Positions 22,058-32,204 of a stretch of 64,000 nucleotides of DNA are shown here, in pieces. Location of the stretch: NCBI GenBank assembly GCA_026018925.1, contig JAKSZU010000008.1, forward strand, positions 59,814,027 to 59,878,026. Direction: 5' to 3'. The position numbers were made by a program, and so were the translations under genes. Numbering within the stretch: position 1 is the first letter of the stretch; the number at the start of each line of letters is the position of its first letter. The notes beneath the pieces are model-generated. The model had not been told where the DNA came from. It did not search any database and was given only the letters and a program-made list of their open reading frames with translations. Origin of the DNA: Tupaia tana (lineage: Eukaryota > Chordata > Mammalia > Scandentia > Tupaiidae).

Positions 22058-22300
22058 GTTTTGTTTTGCTAGAGGGCATGTTTGCTTAACAGCCAGGGAA
22101 GGAGAGGATAAAACACCCCTCATGGGGAATGATCACATTGCAATCCCATCATTTCCATATTTCCCTCCTTTTGGGATTTTGATCACTCAGGCACATGCAC
22201 CTGGCGTGTTTTCCAAGCTGTAGGGACCAAAACTCAAACCATGTGGTTGATCATGTGGGATCTTGCTTCCTTAACTACCAGGCCATGTAACCAGCCCCTA
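22058..22300 (-). repeat. Old family A SINE
   Basis: ttttgctagagggcatgtttgct, cctcatggggaatgatcac, gcaatcccatcatttcc, gatcatgtgggatcttgc and caggccatgtaaccagcc. Strongly diverged. Confidence 0.7.
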
Positions 22301-22389
22301 GAAAATTTATTTATGAAAATAACATGATGGGACAGATTTTATCATCTCTTACTCCAAAACAGTATGTATCACATAGAAGCAGTAATGTA

Positions 22390-22413
22390 TACACACACAC
22401 ACACACACACACC

Positions 22414-22464
<51 letters not shown>

Positions 22465-22514
22465 CACACAGTATATATACATATATGTGTGTATATACAT
22501 ACACTGTGTGGAAT
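22390..22514. repeat. (CA)n(TA)n with a terminal hairpin
   Basis: (CA) 22390-22412 and (TA) 22417-22462, followed by perfect 12-bp arms ATTCCACACAGT (22461-22472) and ACTGTGTGGAAT (22503-22514) around a self-complementary TA/TG loop. Confidence 0.9.
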
Positions 22515-22699
22515 AAATGAAATCAATCAGACTATTGCTACCAATTCTATCATTGTCATCATCACATCACTGACTACTGATTACTTTTGCCCAGCACTTA
22601 TTAAGTGTGTCACTCCGTTAAGTGGTCTCTGTACATTTTCTCATATGGTTTATTATAGCAGTTCCCTAAAGTCTGTCTGTCTGTCTATCACTCTATCAA

Positions 22700-22905
22700 T
22701 CATTTTTTAGGGTCATTTTAGATTTACAGTAAATCGAGAGCAGGTGCCGAGATATCCCATATGTCATATACCTCCTGCCTCCACACGTGCAACATTTGAG
22801 AGAGCTACATTTGTTAACAATTGATGGGCCTACATTGACATACCATTATCAACCAATCTGTGGTTTCTATTATGGTTGTCAGTTAATATCTGTTCCAGAA
22901 ACAAG
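22700..22905. mobile_element. Ancient L1 (L1M-type) UTR relic
   Basis: attttagatttacagtaaat..agatatcccatatg..cctcctgcctccacacgtgcaac..acatttgttaacaattgatgggcctacattgacat follows the well-known L1M UTR order. No frame. Orientation not settled. Confidence 0.6.
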
Positions 22906-23114
22906 TGAACAAAATCCTGAAATAACATTGACTTACATAGGAAAGAAATTCATTTTTCTTAATGTGTAGAGTTTAGAGTACACATTTGCAAAGGGGAATA
23001 CGTAAGGTTGTATTTGTTTTGGAGAACCGTGTGCTCACTGAAAATCAGAGATACTAATACTAGGAAGATACCTAGGAGAAAATAATGGGAGATAATTAGT
23101 AGTTTCTGCCACAT

Positions 23115-23245
23115 TTGGAATTTTATTATTTCCATTTCTTCAGACGAGGTAACACAGGCTTAGTGAAGTTAAATAACTGGCACAAGGTACAGAATTGGAG
23201 AAGCACATATTCCGTGTCCACAAGCCAGGCTTCTCAGACCTCTAA
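23115..23245 (-). repeat. MIR
   Basis: Antisense MIR: ttccatttcttcagacgagg, ggcttagtgaagttaaataactggcacaagg, gccaggcttctcagacc. A typical core with heavy divergence. Confidence 0.65.
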
Positions 23246-24030
23246 TTGTCTTCGTGTGCTGGGAGAGCCAGTCTTTCTCTGAAGGAAGGCTTGACCCTTT
23301 CCTTGTCCATTATGGATTGTTTTTTTAAACCTTGGCCTCCATTGGAAACCTCATTTCCCTCCTTTTCAAGTGTTTTAATGTCATTTTAGTGTTATCCTAA
23401 GAACTGTTCTGTAATATTTGTTAGTTATCTGCATTGAAGCGTTTGGTTTTGATGTAATTTACCTACCAATGTATAATTCTATGGCAAATTTCTAAAGAGC
23501 AGTATAAAAGCATCCATAGTGATGAATACAGAGGCTGATGGAACCCGGGACATGGGTGTAGTATCCTGGGGCCCCGTGTGCACTGTGTCATACATCACAC
23601 ATGCAGTAATCCATGAGGCTAAAATTCTGTGGTACATATTTTCTATTTAGAGGAGATTCACTAAAGAATAGGGTAATACAATGATATAAGTACATTAACT
23701 ATAATTTGAAAAAGCTACATTTCAAGAGTTGTCTTTTTACTCTTACCTAAAATCATCAGAATTTCAAATTGCTCTATTAGATTGTTACTCTCATGTCTCC
23801 AGCATAAACCACACGTGAAGATTTTTACAAAGGAGATTAACAACTAATAATCTCATTTGATTTTGTGTAGCTCTTGAAAATAGAGTATTAGAGGAAATGA
23901 CCTCCAAGCAAGTTCAAAAGTTTATTAGATGTTAATGTGTTTTAGTTTGAATTTATTTTTAAACAGAGATGGTATTATCATTTATATACTTATTTCTGGC
24001 AACAGCTTATTATTGCACTAATTTAAAAAT
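23246..24030. other. Unique DNA
   Basis: AT-rich. No repeat or coding signal recognised. Confidence 0.35.
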
Positions 24031-24034
24031 GCTA

Positions 24035-24285
24035 TGGGACCAGTAGGTGGCATGGAGGTCAAGGTGACTAGATCCCACATTGCCAATTGTATGATTTGAG
24101 TTTCAGACCCAGCAGCTTGAAAATCACATCTGGGACATGTGCATGTGTTGCCCAAAATCTTTAGAGGAGAATGGAGAAGGGATTGTGGCATGGCCACAAT
24201 GGGTGGTGATTTATCCTTTTGTCTCTCTGTCAGTGTTTTTCTCTCTCTCTGATGAGCACATACACCCTATTGAAAACTACCAAAT
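24035..24285 (+). repeat. Old family A SINE
   Basis: Head GGGACCAGTAGGTGGCATGG, then tgggacatgtgcatgtgttgcc, agaggagaatggagaaggg, ctctctgatgagcacatacaccctat. The A tail is lost. Confidence 0.78.
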
Positions 24286-27200
24286 ATAAAACTATGGAAT
24301 TATTTCTGCATAAACAGCAATAGAGAAACACTGAACATCTGTAGTTCAGAACGGTAATCTCTTGTTTGGTGGGGTAGCAGTCCGACAGACTGCAGTTATA
24401 GCTGCTTGAAATTTAAGAGATTAACTCTGCCTACATACATTGTGCACGTATATGTATTTGGTTATTGATTCTCAACTTGAAGAATTGCCATTGAGCTAAT
24501 TCTAAAAATAGATTCCAACTTTTATTGTTAAAATTTCATATTTCTAAATTGAGCAATTTGGAGGCAGGCATGCTTTCATACTTTCGTTTAAATCTCGTGT
24601 ACAGAGTACAGCGGCAAACCCATGGACATGACTCAGTACATTGCTTTTACTCAGGTGAATGAAAGAAAAGGGAACATTTCCAATCTAGTGAAAAATAATG
24701 TGTACCAAATATATTTCTTAAGATTATGCACTAAAAACATTTTCTAGTATATAACTAACCAAAAATTCGAATTTAAAACAATAATATGTAAAAGTACTAT
24801 TGCAAAATTTTAATATTGGGATAATGCAATATATGAAAAAGGTCATGTTTATGTCAAAAATAAGTATATCCTAATTTCACTAGTCTTGATATTATGCAAA
24901 TGGTTTGTGTTCTAGAAATATTTGATTTTTATTCTATCATCAACACTAACACTCTTTTATATTTGGCTGATGTGTATATTTAATTGGAGACTGCTGCAAT
25001 TTGAAATTCTGAAGACCATTTTAGCCAAAGAACTGTTTCACTCTGATTAAGCCACATTGTATTTTACTCTTGTTCATGGAGTATCCTGCCCTCAGCCCTG
25101 TTTCCTTTCACCTCTTGGTCAAAGAACTGCATCATTTCATAGTGAGAAGAGTACATTAAAAAGCACAATAATAATAATAATAATAAATGTTAATCAAAAA
25201 ACTGCATGTGTCTTTCTGATTGTGCCAGTGTTGTGGTATTCAATTATGCAATTTTCATTGGCATATTAATCATCTTTTCAACAAACAAGCCGGCGTTAAT
25301 TAAAGCAAACCAGGGATAAAGACATGTTGCCGGATCATCATTCCGTTTATCACAGTGCACAGGCTGGCCGTTAAGTAAATTCCGGACTGTGAGATGAATT
25401 TCAATGTTGGCTTCATCTTTTTGTTGTTGTTGTTGGAGTTTGAATGCAACTCATCGAACAATAATAACAACAAACTTCAGACTTCACAAGAGAAAGAAGA
25501 ATTTGTTTGTAATTAATGGTGAAGAAAGAAAGATAGAAAAACATTATGCTTTGTATGTGGAAGTGGGCTGTATACGTCCAAATAATTTTGAAGATTTTCG
25601 TTTTTTTCCCTTTAACTCTAAGTGCAAGAGGACAGGATTGAATAGTGAATTTGTTTCCTTCTATTTACCATGCAAAAAAATATTCTTTAGCAAAGAGAGG
25701 GAGCTAGTGATTTTAGTTTATGTGGAAAAACCCGTGTTTTATAAAGAAGTGATGCATACTATTTAAACATATAAAACTTACAATCTTTTAATTTTAGTTA
25801 AAATAAAATATTTGTTGGAACTACAACACAGACCATCATACTTACTGTATTTAAATCTCCATTTCAAATGTCCTTCTACTCATATTATTTTAGACTTATT
25901 CTCTGTTCTCCTGTATAACTAATTATTATAGTGGCTTTAGTCTTTCAAAGCCTACAAACACCAACAATAATTGTTATGAAAATGACAAATTAATTTAACA
26001 AACTGCATAGAAACAAAGAAAATAAAATATATTTGCTATTTTACTGAGTACTTGCAAGTTAATATTAATTATAATTAATCTTAAAGCACTAGTTTACACA
26101 AATGCATCCATTACTTGTGCTTTTTAAAAATGTAGAATTTCCACATGCTAACTATCTATCTGTATGTCAATTACATATGTTTCTTTAACATTAAGATTTC
26201 TGACCTTTTTTCCTTGAAACTCCACTGAAGGAAATTGCTATTAAATCCTAGATTATTTCTAGTGCTGGGAAAATAGTATTGAACTTTCTAAAATATGTGA
26301 ACCTAGAAAAATACTGTTCAATACAAACTGCTTAAACATTTGTTTCACTTGTTAATTAAAAGGGATACTATATATGTTGCTTTTTGAGGGGAAAAAAGTA
26401 CATATAAGGGAAAACAGCCTTACACATAAAGGCCAAGAAATTATCTGTCAAGTACAGGAAAGGTATGAAATATTTTAATACCATCAAAGCAAAGAAATAA
26501 TGTGAGATTTTATTATTTGCTTATAGCTTTGTTTAGCTCAAGACAGTAATTGTATTTATTTAATAGAGTTTTATGTAGTAAATATAATAGTACACATAAA
26601 ATTCTTGGCTTATTATAAGCTCTTATTAAATGATACTGATTAGTAATGATTATAATTAGATGAAAAATTTCTGTTCTAAAATTAATATAAATAGATATAA
26701 ATGAGAATTTTATTGTTGTAAATTTTTTAAAGGTAACTGATGATATGGTTAAGTCAAGTATAGAAAACAAACAAATAGTAATTGATGCCCTACATTTGCA
26801 ATTGTGAGGATGCTCAATGAATTTGCTTCCTAATTTTACATAGTATCTTTAATTTTTTTAAAATTGGCTTGGTTTTCTTAGATTCTGAGTTAGCTTTAGA
26901 ACTTGATCACTTCTCGTTTGTGGAAGCAGCATTTATATCAAGTACTATGGTTGGAATTAAATTTGTTTAAATAAATCTAGTTTGGGATATGATGTAAGTG
27001 TAATTATTTTCTCTAAATAACTTCTATTGCAAATTGAAAAAAAAGTTCTTACAAATATGGGTTGATTCTAAGACTTCCAGTTAGTAATTTGGCCTCTCAG
27101 GAGGTTCTGAGCTTCTATTTTTTATTCCACCCTCAAATTTAACTTAGTAGCTGACTTGAGCACAAGAAACATGTTTCATCGAGGTGCTAATCTGTACTAG

Positions 27201-27326
27201 GAATTCTGAATGTGGAATATGGAAAGCTTAGGAATCTTTGTAAAAGCAAGTATTGAATGAAAAGTAGCAGTGACTTCCATATGAAATCATGAAAGAAAGA
27301 AAATAATGAGATTTCTTTTTTTCTTT
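24286..27326. other. 3-kb interval without SINEs
   Basis: The longest family A-free interval besides 2.9-6.2, 32.2-34.3, 41-43.7, 45.8-49.4 and 49.7-55.2 kb. It is AT-rich, with (AAT)n at 25170-25186 and a CpG-bearing patch at 25285-25405. An open frame of 120 codons at 25404-25766 matches nothing I know and lacks any domain feature. Confidence 0.4.
25285..25405. other. CpG-retaining patch, regulatory-element candidate
   Basis: It has six CpGs in about 120 bp of AT-rich single-copy DNA: GCCGGCG, GCCGGATC, TTCCGTTT, GGCCGTT, TTCCGGAC. It contains homeodomain-like TTAATTAA. No SINE explains the CpGs. Function is inference only. Confidence 0.3.
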
Positions 27327-27735
27327 TTTTTAATATTTTTAATTTTCTTTTATACATTCAATCACGTTATTTAGCTTACAAAGTGAATATTCCAACATGT
27401 GAACATTTCTCCCTAGTCCAGTTGACAAAACTATAAAATTATCTTCAACAGATAATACCACATTTCTTTGTCCCATTAATGCTTTGCCTCTCTATTTTTC
27501 TTCTCAATGTCCTTCCTCAGACTCTACTTTTTCACACACACTATATCTGGTATTCACATCCATTTATTGTGTTTCTATATCCTTTAGTCGATCAGTTTCA
27601 GTCATAGAGTGAGGACACTCAGAGATTTCTATTATACTTTAAGTCTTAACAGGCTTCTTGCTTTATACCATACAACACAAATTGCAAGTGATAAGAGAAG
27701 TGCCTCTTTTACTCCACCTGTGATGTCACTTAATG
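27327..27735 (-). mobile_element. L1 3' UTR fragment
   Basis: Antisense. Shares with 34340-34640 the elements acattcaatcacgttatttagc, attatcttcaacagataatacca, ttgtcccattaatg and cacactatatctggtattcacatcc. A T-rich tail complement lies at 27315-27345. Confidence 0.65.
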
Positions 27736-28165
27736 ACATCATGCCAATATGATAAGAGAAGTGTACAGAGTATGGACTGTGTTTGTCTGATTCTCTCACC
27801 TTACCTTGTTCTCAGTTCCACTTGGCAGCTTTAGCCACTCTGGATCCACAGAGGTATTCTAAATCATCACATTTTACTGCAGGCTTTTACAATATATCTC
27901 CCGTAGATACATAGATCTTTGAGTGGACAATCAAGCAGATAGACTGTCCACTGATTTATATCTTACATTGCCTTTAACTACTGTCTTCGTTTCTCTTTTC
28001 CTTTATAAAAAAACTGTTCAGTAATTATCTTCATCATTTTTCTCTATGGTTTTCCTATTTACCCCCCTGCTACCATAATAAACTTCTCTATTTTATGAAT
28101 TACCTTGCCTCTAAATCCCTGGGGGCATTTATCCAAATTCTAAAAAACAACTGTATCCTTATTTT
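27736..28165. other. Unassigned, possibly more L1
   Basis: Continues without a clear break from the L1 3' UTR (ccttgttctcagttccacttggcag). I cannot assign it. Confidence 0.3.
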
Positions 28166-28232
28166 TTTAAAGATTATTTTGTTTGACTTTATTTATTTAC
28201 TCATTTGTAATTTGACCAGTGAGGGACACAAT

Positions 28233-28264
<32 letters not shown>

Positions 28265-28358
28265 AAGTGAGAGAGCAAGCCACCAGGTCCAGTACTTGAA
28301 CTGCAGTCAGTCATGTGGGAGTCCAGCACCCTTAGCCACCATGCCACCTGCCGGTGCC
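28166..28358 (-). repeat. Family A SINE, short form
   Basis: Tail taaagattattttgtttgac..atttatttac, then ttgaccagtgagggacac, a GA-rich stretch (28231-28274), gagagcaagccaccaggtcc and head complement. It lacks the GC arm and centre. Confidence 0.82.
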
Positions 28359-28985
28359 TATCCTTATTGAAAATTATCTTCATATTGTTCTGGTTGCCCT
28401 TTTCTTTGTAATCACTTGAAGCCTCCTAAACATTGGCAGTCCCTAAAATTCTCTGTTTAGCCTTAACTTCCACTTACCCTATACATGTTTTCTGGTGATC
28501 TTACCCATATCCGGGATGTCCCTAGGAAAGGGACTTAAAATCAACATTGCTTTACCCTGAATCCCATTCTAAGTTGTCACCAAAAATATAACCCCCAATT
28601 ATCTAAAATTCTCAACATACCTGAAACTTAATAGTGCAATTTTCTTTCCAAACCAAATATTCCTTTTAAATTGCACTTTTCAGGGGAAGCTATCACCATC
28701 TAGTCATTCCATAAGCTAAAAACCAGGTGTGATCCTCAGCTTGTGGTTATCTGCCCCTACTAACTCCCATAGCTATTTATACAGAAGTTGTTTCTCTTCT
28801 CTGGAGTCTGTTTCTCTTTCCGTACTTTTGTCTTCATAAAGGCCATTCTCATTTTCTCCATTCATTTTACCATTGTAGACTATGCTGTGTCCTTTATTTC
28901 TAAACCTTTCTTAGGCCTTTTGCCTAGAATGTCCTCTCACTCCTAAACCTTTGGCCTTTTACATTGTCCCCTTGAAGAAGACATC
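28359..28985. other. Unique DNA, possible L2 3' end
   Basis: 28880-28980 (ccttttgcctagaatgtcctctc ... ccttgaagaag) weakly resembles L2. The rest is unassigned. Confidence 0.35.
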
Positions 28986-28989
28986 TAGG

Positions 28990-29176
28990 TCAATGCTTTT
29001 CAAATATGGTCTTGGGACTTCCAACAACAGCATTACCTGAGAACTTGGTGGGAAATTTTCTGGTACTACCCTAAACCTGCTCAACCAAAAACTCCATGGC
29101 TAGAACCAAGTAATCTGTGTTGTATCAAGCCACCAGGGAATGCTGAGGGGCACCAAAACCTGAGAACCATTGGCTT
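28990..29176 (+). mobile_element. MER5A-type hAT MITE
   Basis: gtcaatgcttttcaaatatggtcttgggacttcc, agcattacctgagaacttggtgg, accaagtaatctgtgttgtatcaagccaccaggg and ctgagaaccattgg match MER5A from end to end. Non-autonomous, no frame. Confidence 0.8.
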
Positions 29177-29179
29177 AGG

Positions 29180-29378
29180 CCAGAATTTGCCAAGCATTTT
29201 CTATTCAGGTGTCCAGGCTTTGTAGGCCAAGATATAAATTTTAAAATATTCTGTGGGCATTTATACAATAAAAGAAAAAGACAAATGTTTACAAAATTGT
29301 GATGAAATTCAAAACTTTATAGACAGAGTAATTTGAATTTCACATGATATTCACCTACCATGAAATAATCTTTTTCTA
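29180..29378. mobile_element. hAT-Charlie-like relic
   Basis: ggctttgtaggccaagatata near the left and tttgaatttcacatgatattcacctaccatgaaataat near the right follow the ends of a common Charlie-derived MITE. It directly adjoins MER5A. Confidence 0.5.
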
Positions 29379-29404
29379 ACTTTTTTTTTTTAATGTAAAA
29401 TCCA

Positions 29405-29605
29405 CCCAACCACAGTAGCATGTGCTGATTGATTCTGCTACTTGGAAGGTTGAGGCTACATGAAAGGCCTGAGCTTGATTCTCAGCCTACCCCAAAAGCT
29501 GAGTGAAGTAGGACAGGACTGTGGTCTCAGCTACTTGAGAGGTTCAGTCAGGAGGCAGGAAGATCATAGCATACCGAGATCCTTGTCTTTAAAAAATAAA
29601 ACAAA
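29405..29605 (+). repeat. Possible 7SL-derived dimeric SINE relic
   Basis: Two Alu/7SL-like motifs: gctacttggaaggttgaggc (29438-29457) and ggtctcagctacttgagagg (29522 onward), the latter followed by aggcaggaagatcatagc and ccgagatccttgtct plus an A-rich tail. The homology is by eye only. Confidence 0.5.
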
Positions 29606-29900
29606 AGGCACCAGCAGCTGGCGTAATGGCTATGTCGCTGGACTCCCATGTAGTCGACCACAGTTCGCGTCCTGGACCTGGTGGCTTAAAACTCACACCA
29701 GGCGCATGTGTGTGTGTGCCCAAGATCCCGAGAGGAGAATGGAGGAGAAGGGATTGCGGCGTGGCCATCCCTCCTGGGGGGGTGATTTCTACTTTCTGTC
29801 TCTCTGTCTCTCTCTGTCTGTCTGGCGAGAACACGCGCCCTATAGCAAAAAAATAAAAAAATAAATTAAAAATAAAACCTCTCCAGTAAAAAATAAAAAG
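29606..29900 (+). repeat. Family A SINE
   Basis: Head CACCAGCAGCTGGCGTAATGG, inserted at the A tail of the preceding 7SL-like repeat. CpGs largely kept. The 3' CCTATAGCAAA and AACCTCTCC motifs are separated by an A/T-rich insertion (29848-29877). Confidence 0.9.
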
Positions 29901-30185
29901 AAAAAGCAAACAAAGTGAAAGAAAAAAATATAAAAACTATTCTTAGATCATGGCTGCACAAAAAGAGGATGGTGGTTTATGGCTTAGTAAACATTTGTTC
30001 AGTGGATAAAAGGAAGAATGACTACATTGAAAAACATACATTGTCGTTTTTGTGATTCTTCTACCAATTTATTTGACAGATCCTGTTTTAAGTATTTCCT
30101 ATTTTGTTTGTAGGAGATTTTCATTTGTTTGTTTCTGGCTTACAAATACTCATGTGTAGAAATTCATTTTATTCATTTCTTCTCT

Positions 30186-30467
30186 CTTTCTCTCTTTTTT
30201 TTTTTTTAGAGAGAGATTTTTTGCTATAGAGCGTGTGCTCTCACCAGAGAGATAGAAAGTAAGGAATCACCCCACAGTGGGGGTGGCCATGCTCCAATCC
30301 CTTCTCCTCCATCCTCCTCTTGGGATCTTGGGCGCACACACACAAATGCACACACACACACGCACATACACATCTGGTGTGAGTTTTAAACCACCGGGTT
30401 TGGGACTCAAACCACAGTTGACTATGTGGGTGTCCTGTGACATGACCATTATGCCATATGCTGGTCC
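30186..30467 (-). repeat. Family A SINE
   Basis: Duplication CATTTCTTCTCT at 30174-30185 and 30468-30479. Left-arm CA expansion (30330-30372). Head complement ATTATGCCATATGCTGGTCC. Confidence 0.9.
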
Positions 30468-30729
30468 CATTTCTTCTCTTCTTTTTAAGGGTTTTATTTC
30501 CACTCGTTATATATGCCACACCAGATGCAAAATAGATGGTTTTTGTTTGTTTGGTTTTCACTGTGAGTGCCATGCTTTCATTTTATATTTCATGGATTTG
30601 TTTCTGAGGAGGAAGAAGTGGGTATGGACTCCTTGATTTGCGTGGTGGTATTCTTACTCTTGAAAAACTTCTACCACCAGTTATAGTGTGCCACGGAACT
30701 TCTTAGCCACAATCCATCTATTTTGATCA

Positions 30730-31302
30730 CATCTATGTATTCGCTTAACTGTTCATTTTGTAATAACTTTAGACTTACAGAAAAATAGCAGAAATAGTAT
30801 TGAGAATTGGTGTACACATTTTACCCAGCTTCCTCTAATGTTGCTATGTTATGTAATTATATTATCATAATCAAGAACAAGAAATTAACACTGATACAGT
30901 GCTATTAAATAAACCAGTGACTTTAGATTTCACAATATGTTTTTCCATAAATAGACTTTTTCTCTTCCATGTTTTCTATAATTCCATTGGGCATTTAGGT
31001 TTTATACTTCTTTACTCCAATATATGGCAATTTCTCAGTCTTCCATGACACTTTTTAAAAATAGTGCGTAGTTATCTTACAGAATTTTTCCAAATTTGGT
31101 GGTGTTTAATATTTTCTTATGATGAGATTGAAGCTATGCATTTTGGACAAGGCTACCACAAAAGTGATGATGTTGCTTTCTCAGTGTGTAATTTCAGGCA
31201 GCACACAATGTTCACATGTCTTATTTTTGATGACGGAGGACTTGATCTTATGACTAAATTGATAACTGCAGGGCAAGCATTGTATTTAAGGTGATTCTAA
31301 TT
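30730..31302. mobile_element. Ancient L1M-type relic
   Basis: aataactttagacttacagaaaaatagcagaaatag, tgtacacattttacccagcttcctctaatg and gaaattaacactgatacagtg follow the L1M UTR pattern. Toward 31300 the match is looser. Confidence 0.5.
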
Positions 31303-31316
31303 TATTTGAAATGACT

Positions 31317-31510
31317 TATTTTTAAAGAATTATATTTTAAAGTTAATATTATTTATTATTGTTATTTTAAAATTTTGCTATAGGGTACATGTGCTCACTA
31401 GAGAGAGACAGAGATAAAAAATGAAAAAGCAAGTTGCCAGGTCTGGATGTAAACCACGGTCAACCATGTGGGAGTCTAGTGCCTTGACCACCGTGCTACC
31501 TGCAGGCCCC
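31317..31510 (-). repeat. Family A SINE, short or internally deleted
   Basis: TATTTGAAATGACT (31303-31316) and TATTTGAAGTGACT (31511-31524) flank it. Has ttttgctatagggtacatgtgctcac, then aaaaagcaagttgccagg and the head complement. So the CCTATAG 3' end is present while the left arm and centre are missing, a possible intermediate form. Confidence 0.88.
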
Positions 31511-31809
31511 TATTTGAAGTGACTCCTTAAAGCATTCTGATATCATACCTAATAGTAATGATATATGCTAAAGTATGGTGTTAATAATTAGCAAAGGAAT
31601 ATTTTCAATAAAAATGAAATAATTAGGCAAAAATTTAAATAATAGGAATTTGGTGTTACATAGCTATTTCTTTCAGACACATAGTATTGAACGAAATGGA
31701 TATGTTTTACCAGTATTTATAAAGGCATATCAAAGCTTAAATTTGGCCTCTTCTTTTCCACTCTGTCTTCACATTGAAAAGAAAAAAAAAGTATTAAGAA
31801 TTACTTTTT

Positions 31810-31974
31810 GGGGCCAGCAGGTGGTTAAAGCACTGGACTCCCACATAAGCCAACCATGGTTTGAATCCTGGACCTGGCAGCTTGCTTTCTCACCTTTCCT
31901 CTCTCATTCTGTCTCTCTCTGTCTGGTCAAATTCAAAATAATAATAAAAGTTAAATAAAATCAATATTTTTTAA
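31810..31974 (+). repeat. Family A SINE, short form
   Basis: GGGGCCAGCAGGTGGTTAAAG head, cagcttgctttctcacc junction and tggtcaaattcaaaataataataaaag tail. Flanked by AAGAATTACTTTTT at 31796-31809 and 31975-31988. Confidence 0.92.
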
Positions 31975-31988
31975 AAGAATTACTTTTT

Positions 31989-32194
31989 GTTTTAAGTTTA
32001 TTCATTTATTTTTTCCATGAATGAAAGAGACAAAGAGAGACAGCAACCTCAACTGCTGCAGTCCACCCCTCACCTCAGCCAGTCCCAGATCTTAGGTACC
32101 TGTGTGACCAGTGTACTCAGTGAACCTGGAGCCTTCCATGCAGGTCAGCCTGGCAAAATGTTACATTTTACAGGTGTTCTGCTTGCAGGCCCCT
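31989..32194 (-). repeat. Family B SINE, copy 2
   Basis: Tail (taagtttattcatttatttt), gaaagagacaaagagagacag, cactgctgcag-like and gcttgcaggcccc at the head end. The third AAGAATTACT at 32195-32204 serves as its right duplication. Confidence 0.7.
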
Positions 32195-32204
32195 AAGAAT
32201 TACT

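Noticed and set aside
25404-25766. 120-codon frame as a small gene
   Set aside because: AT-rich, no domain, no convincing start context, no homology I can recall; such a length is within chance for this much sequence.
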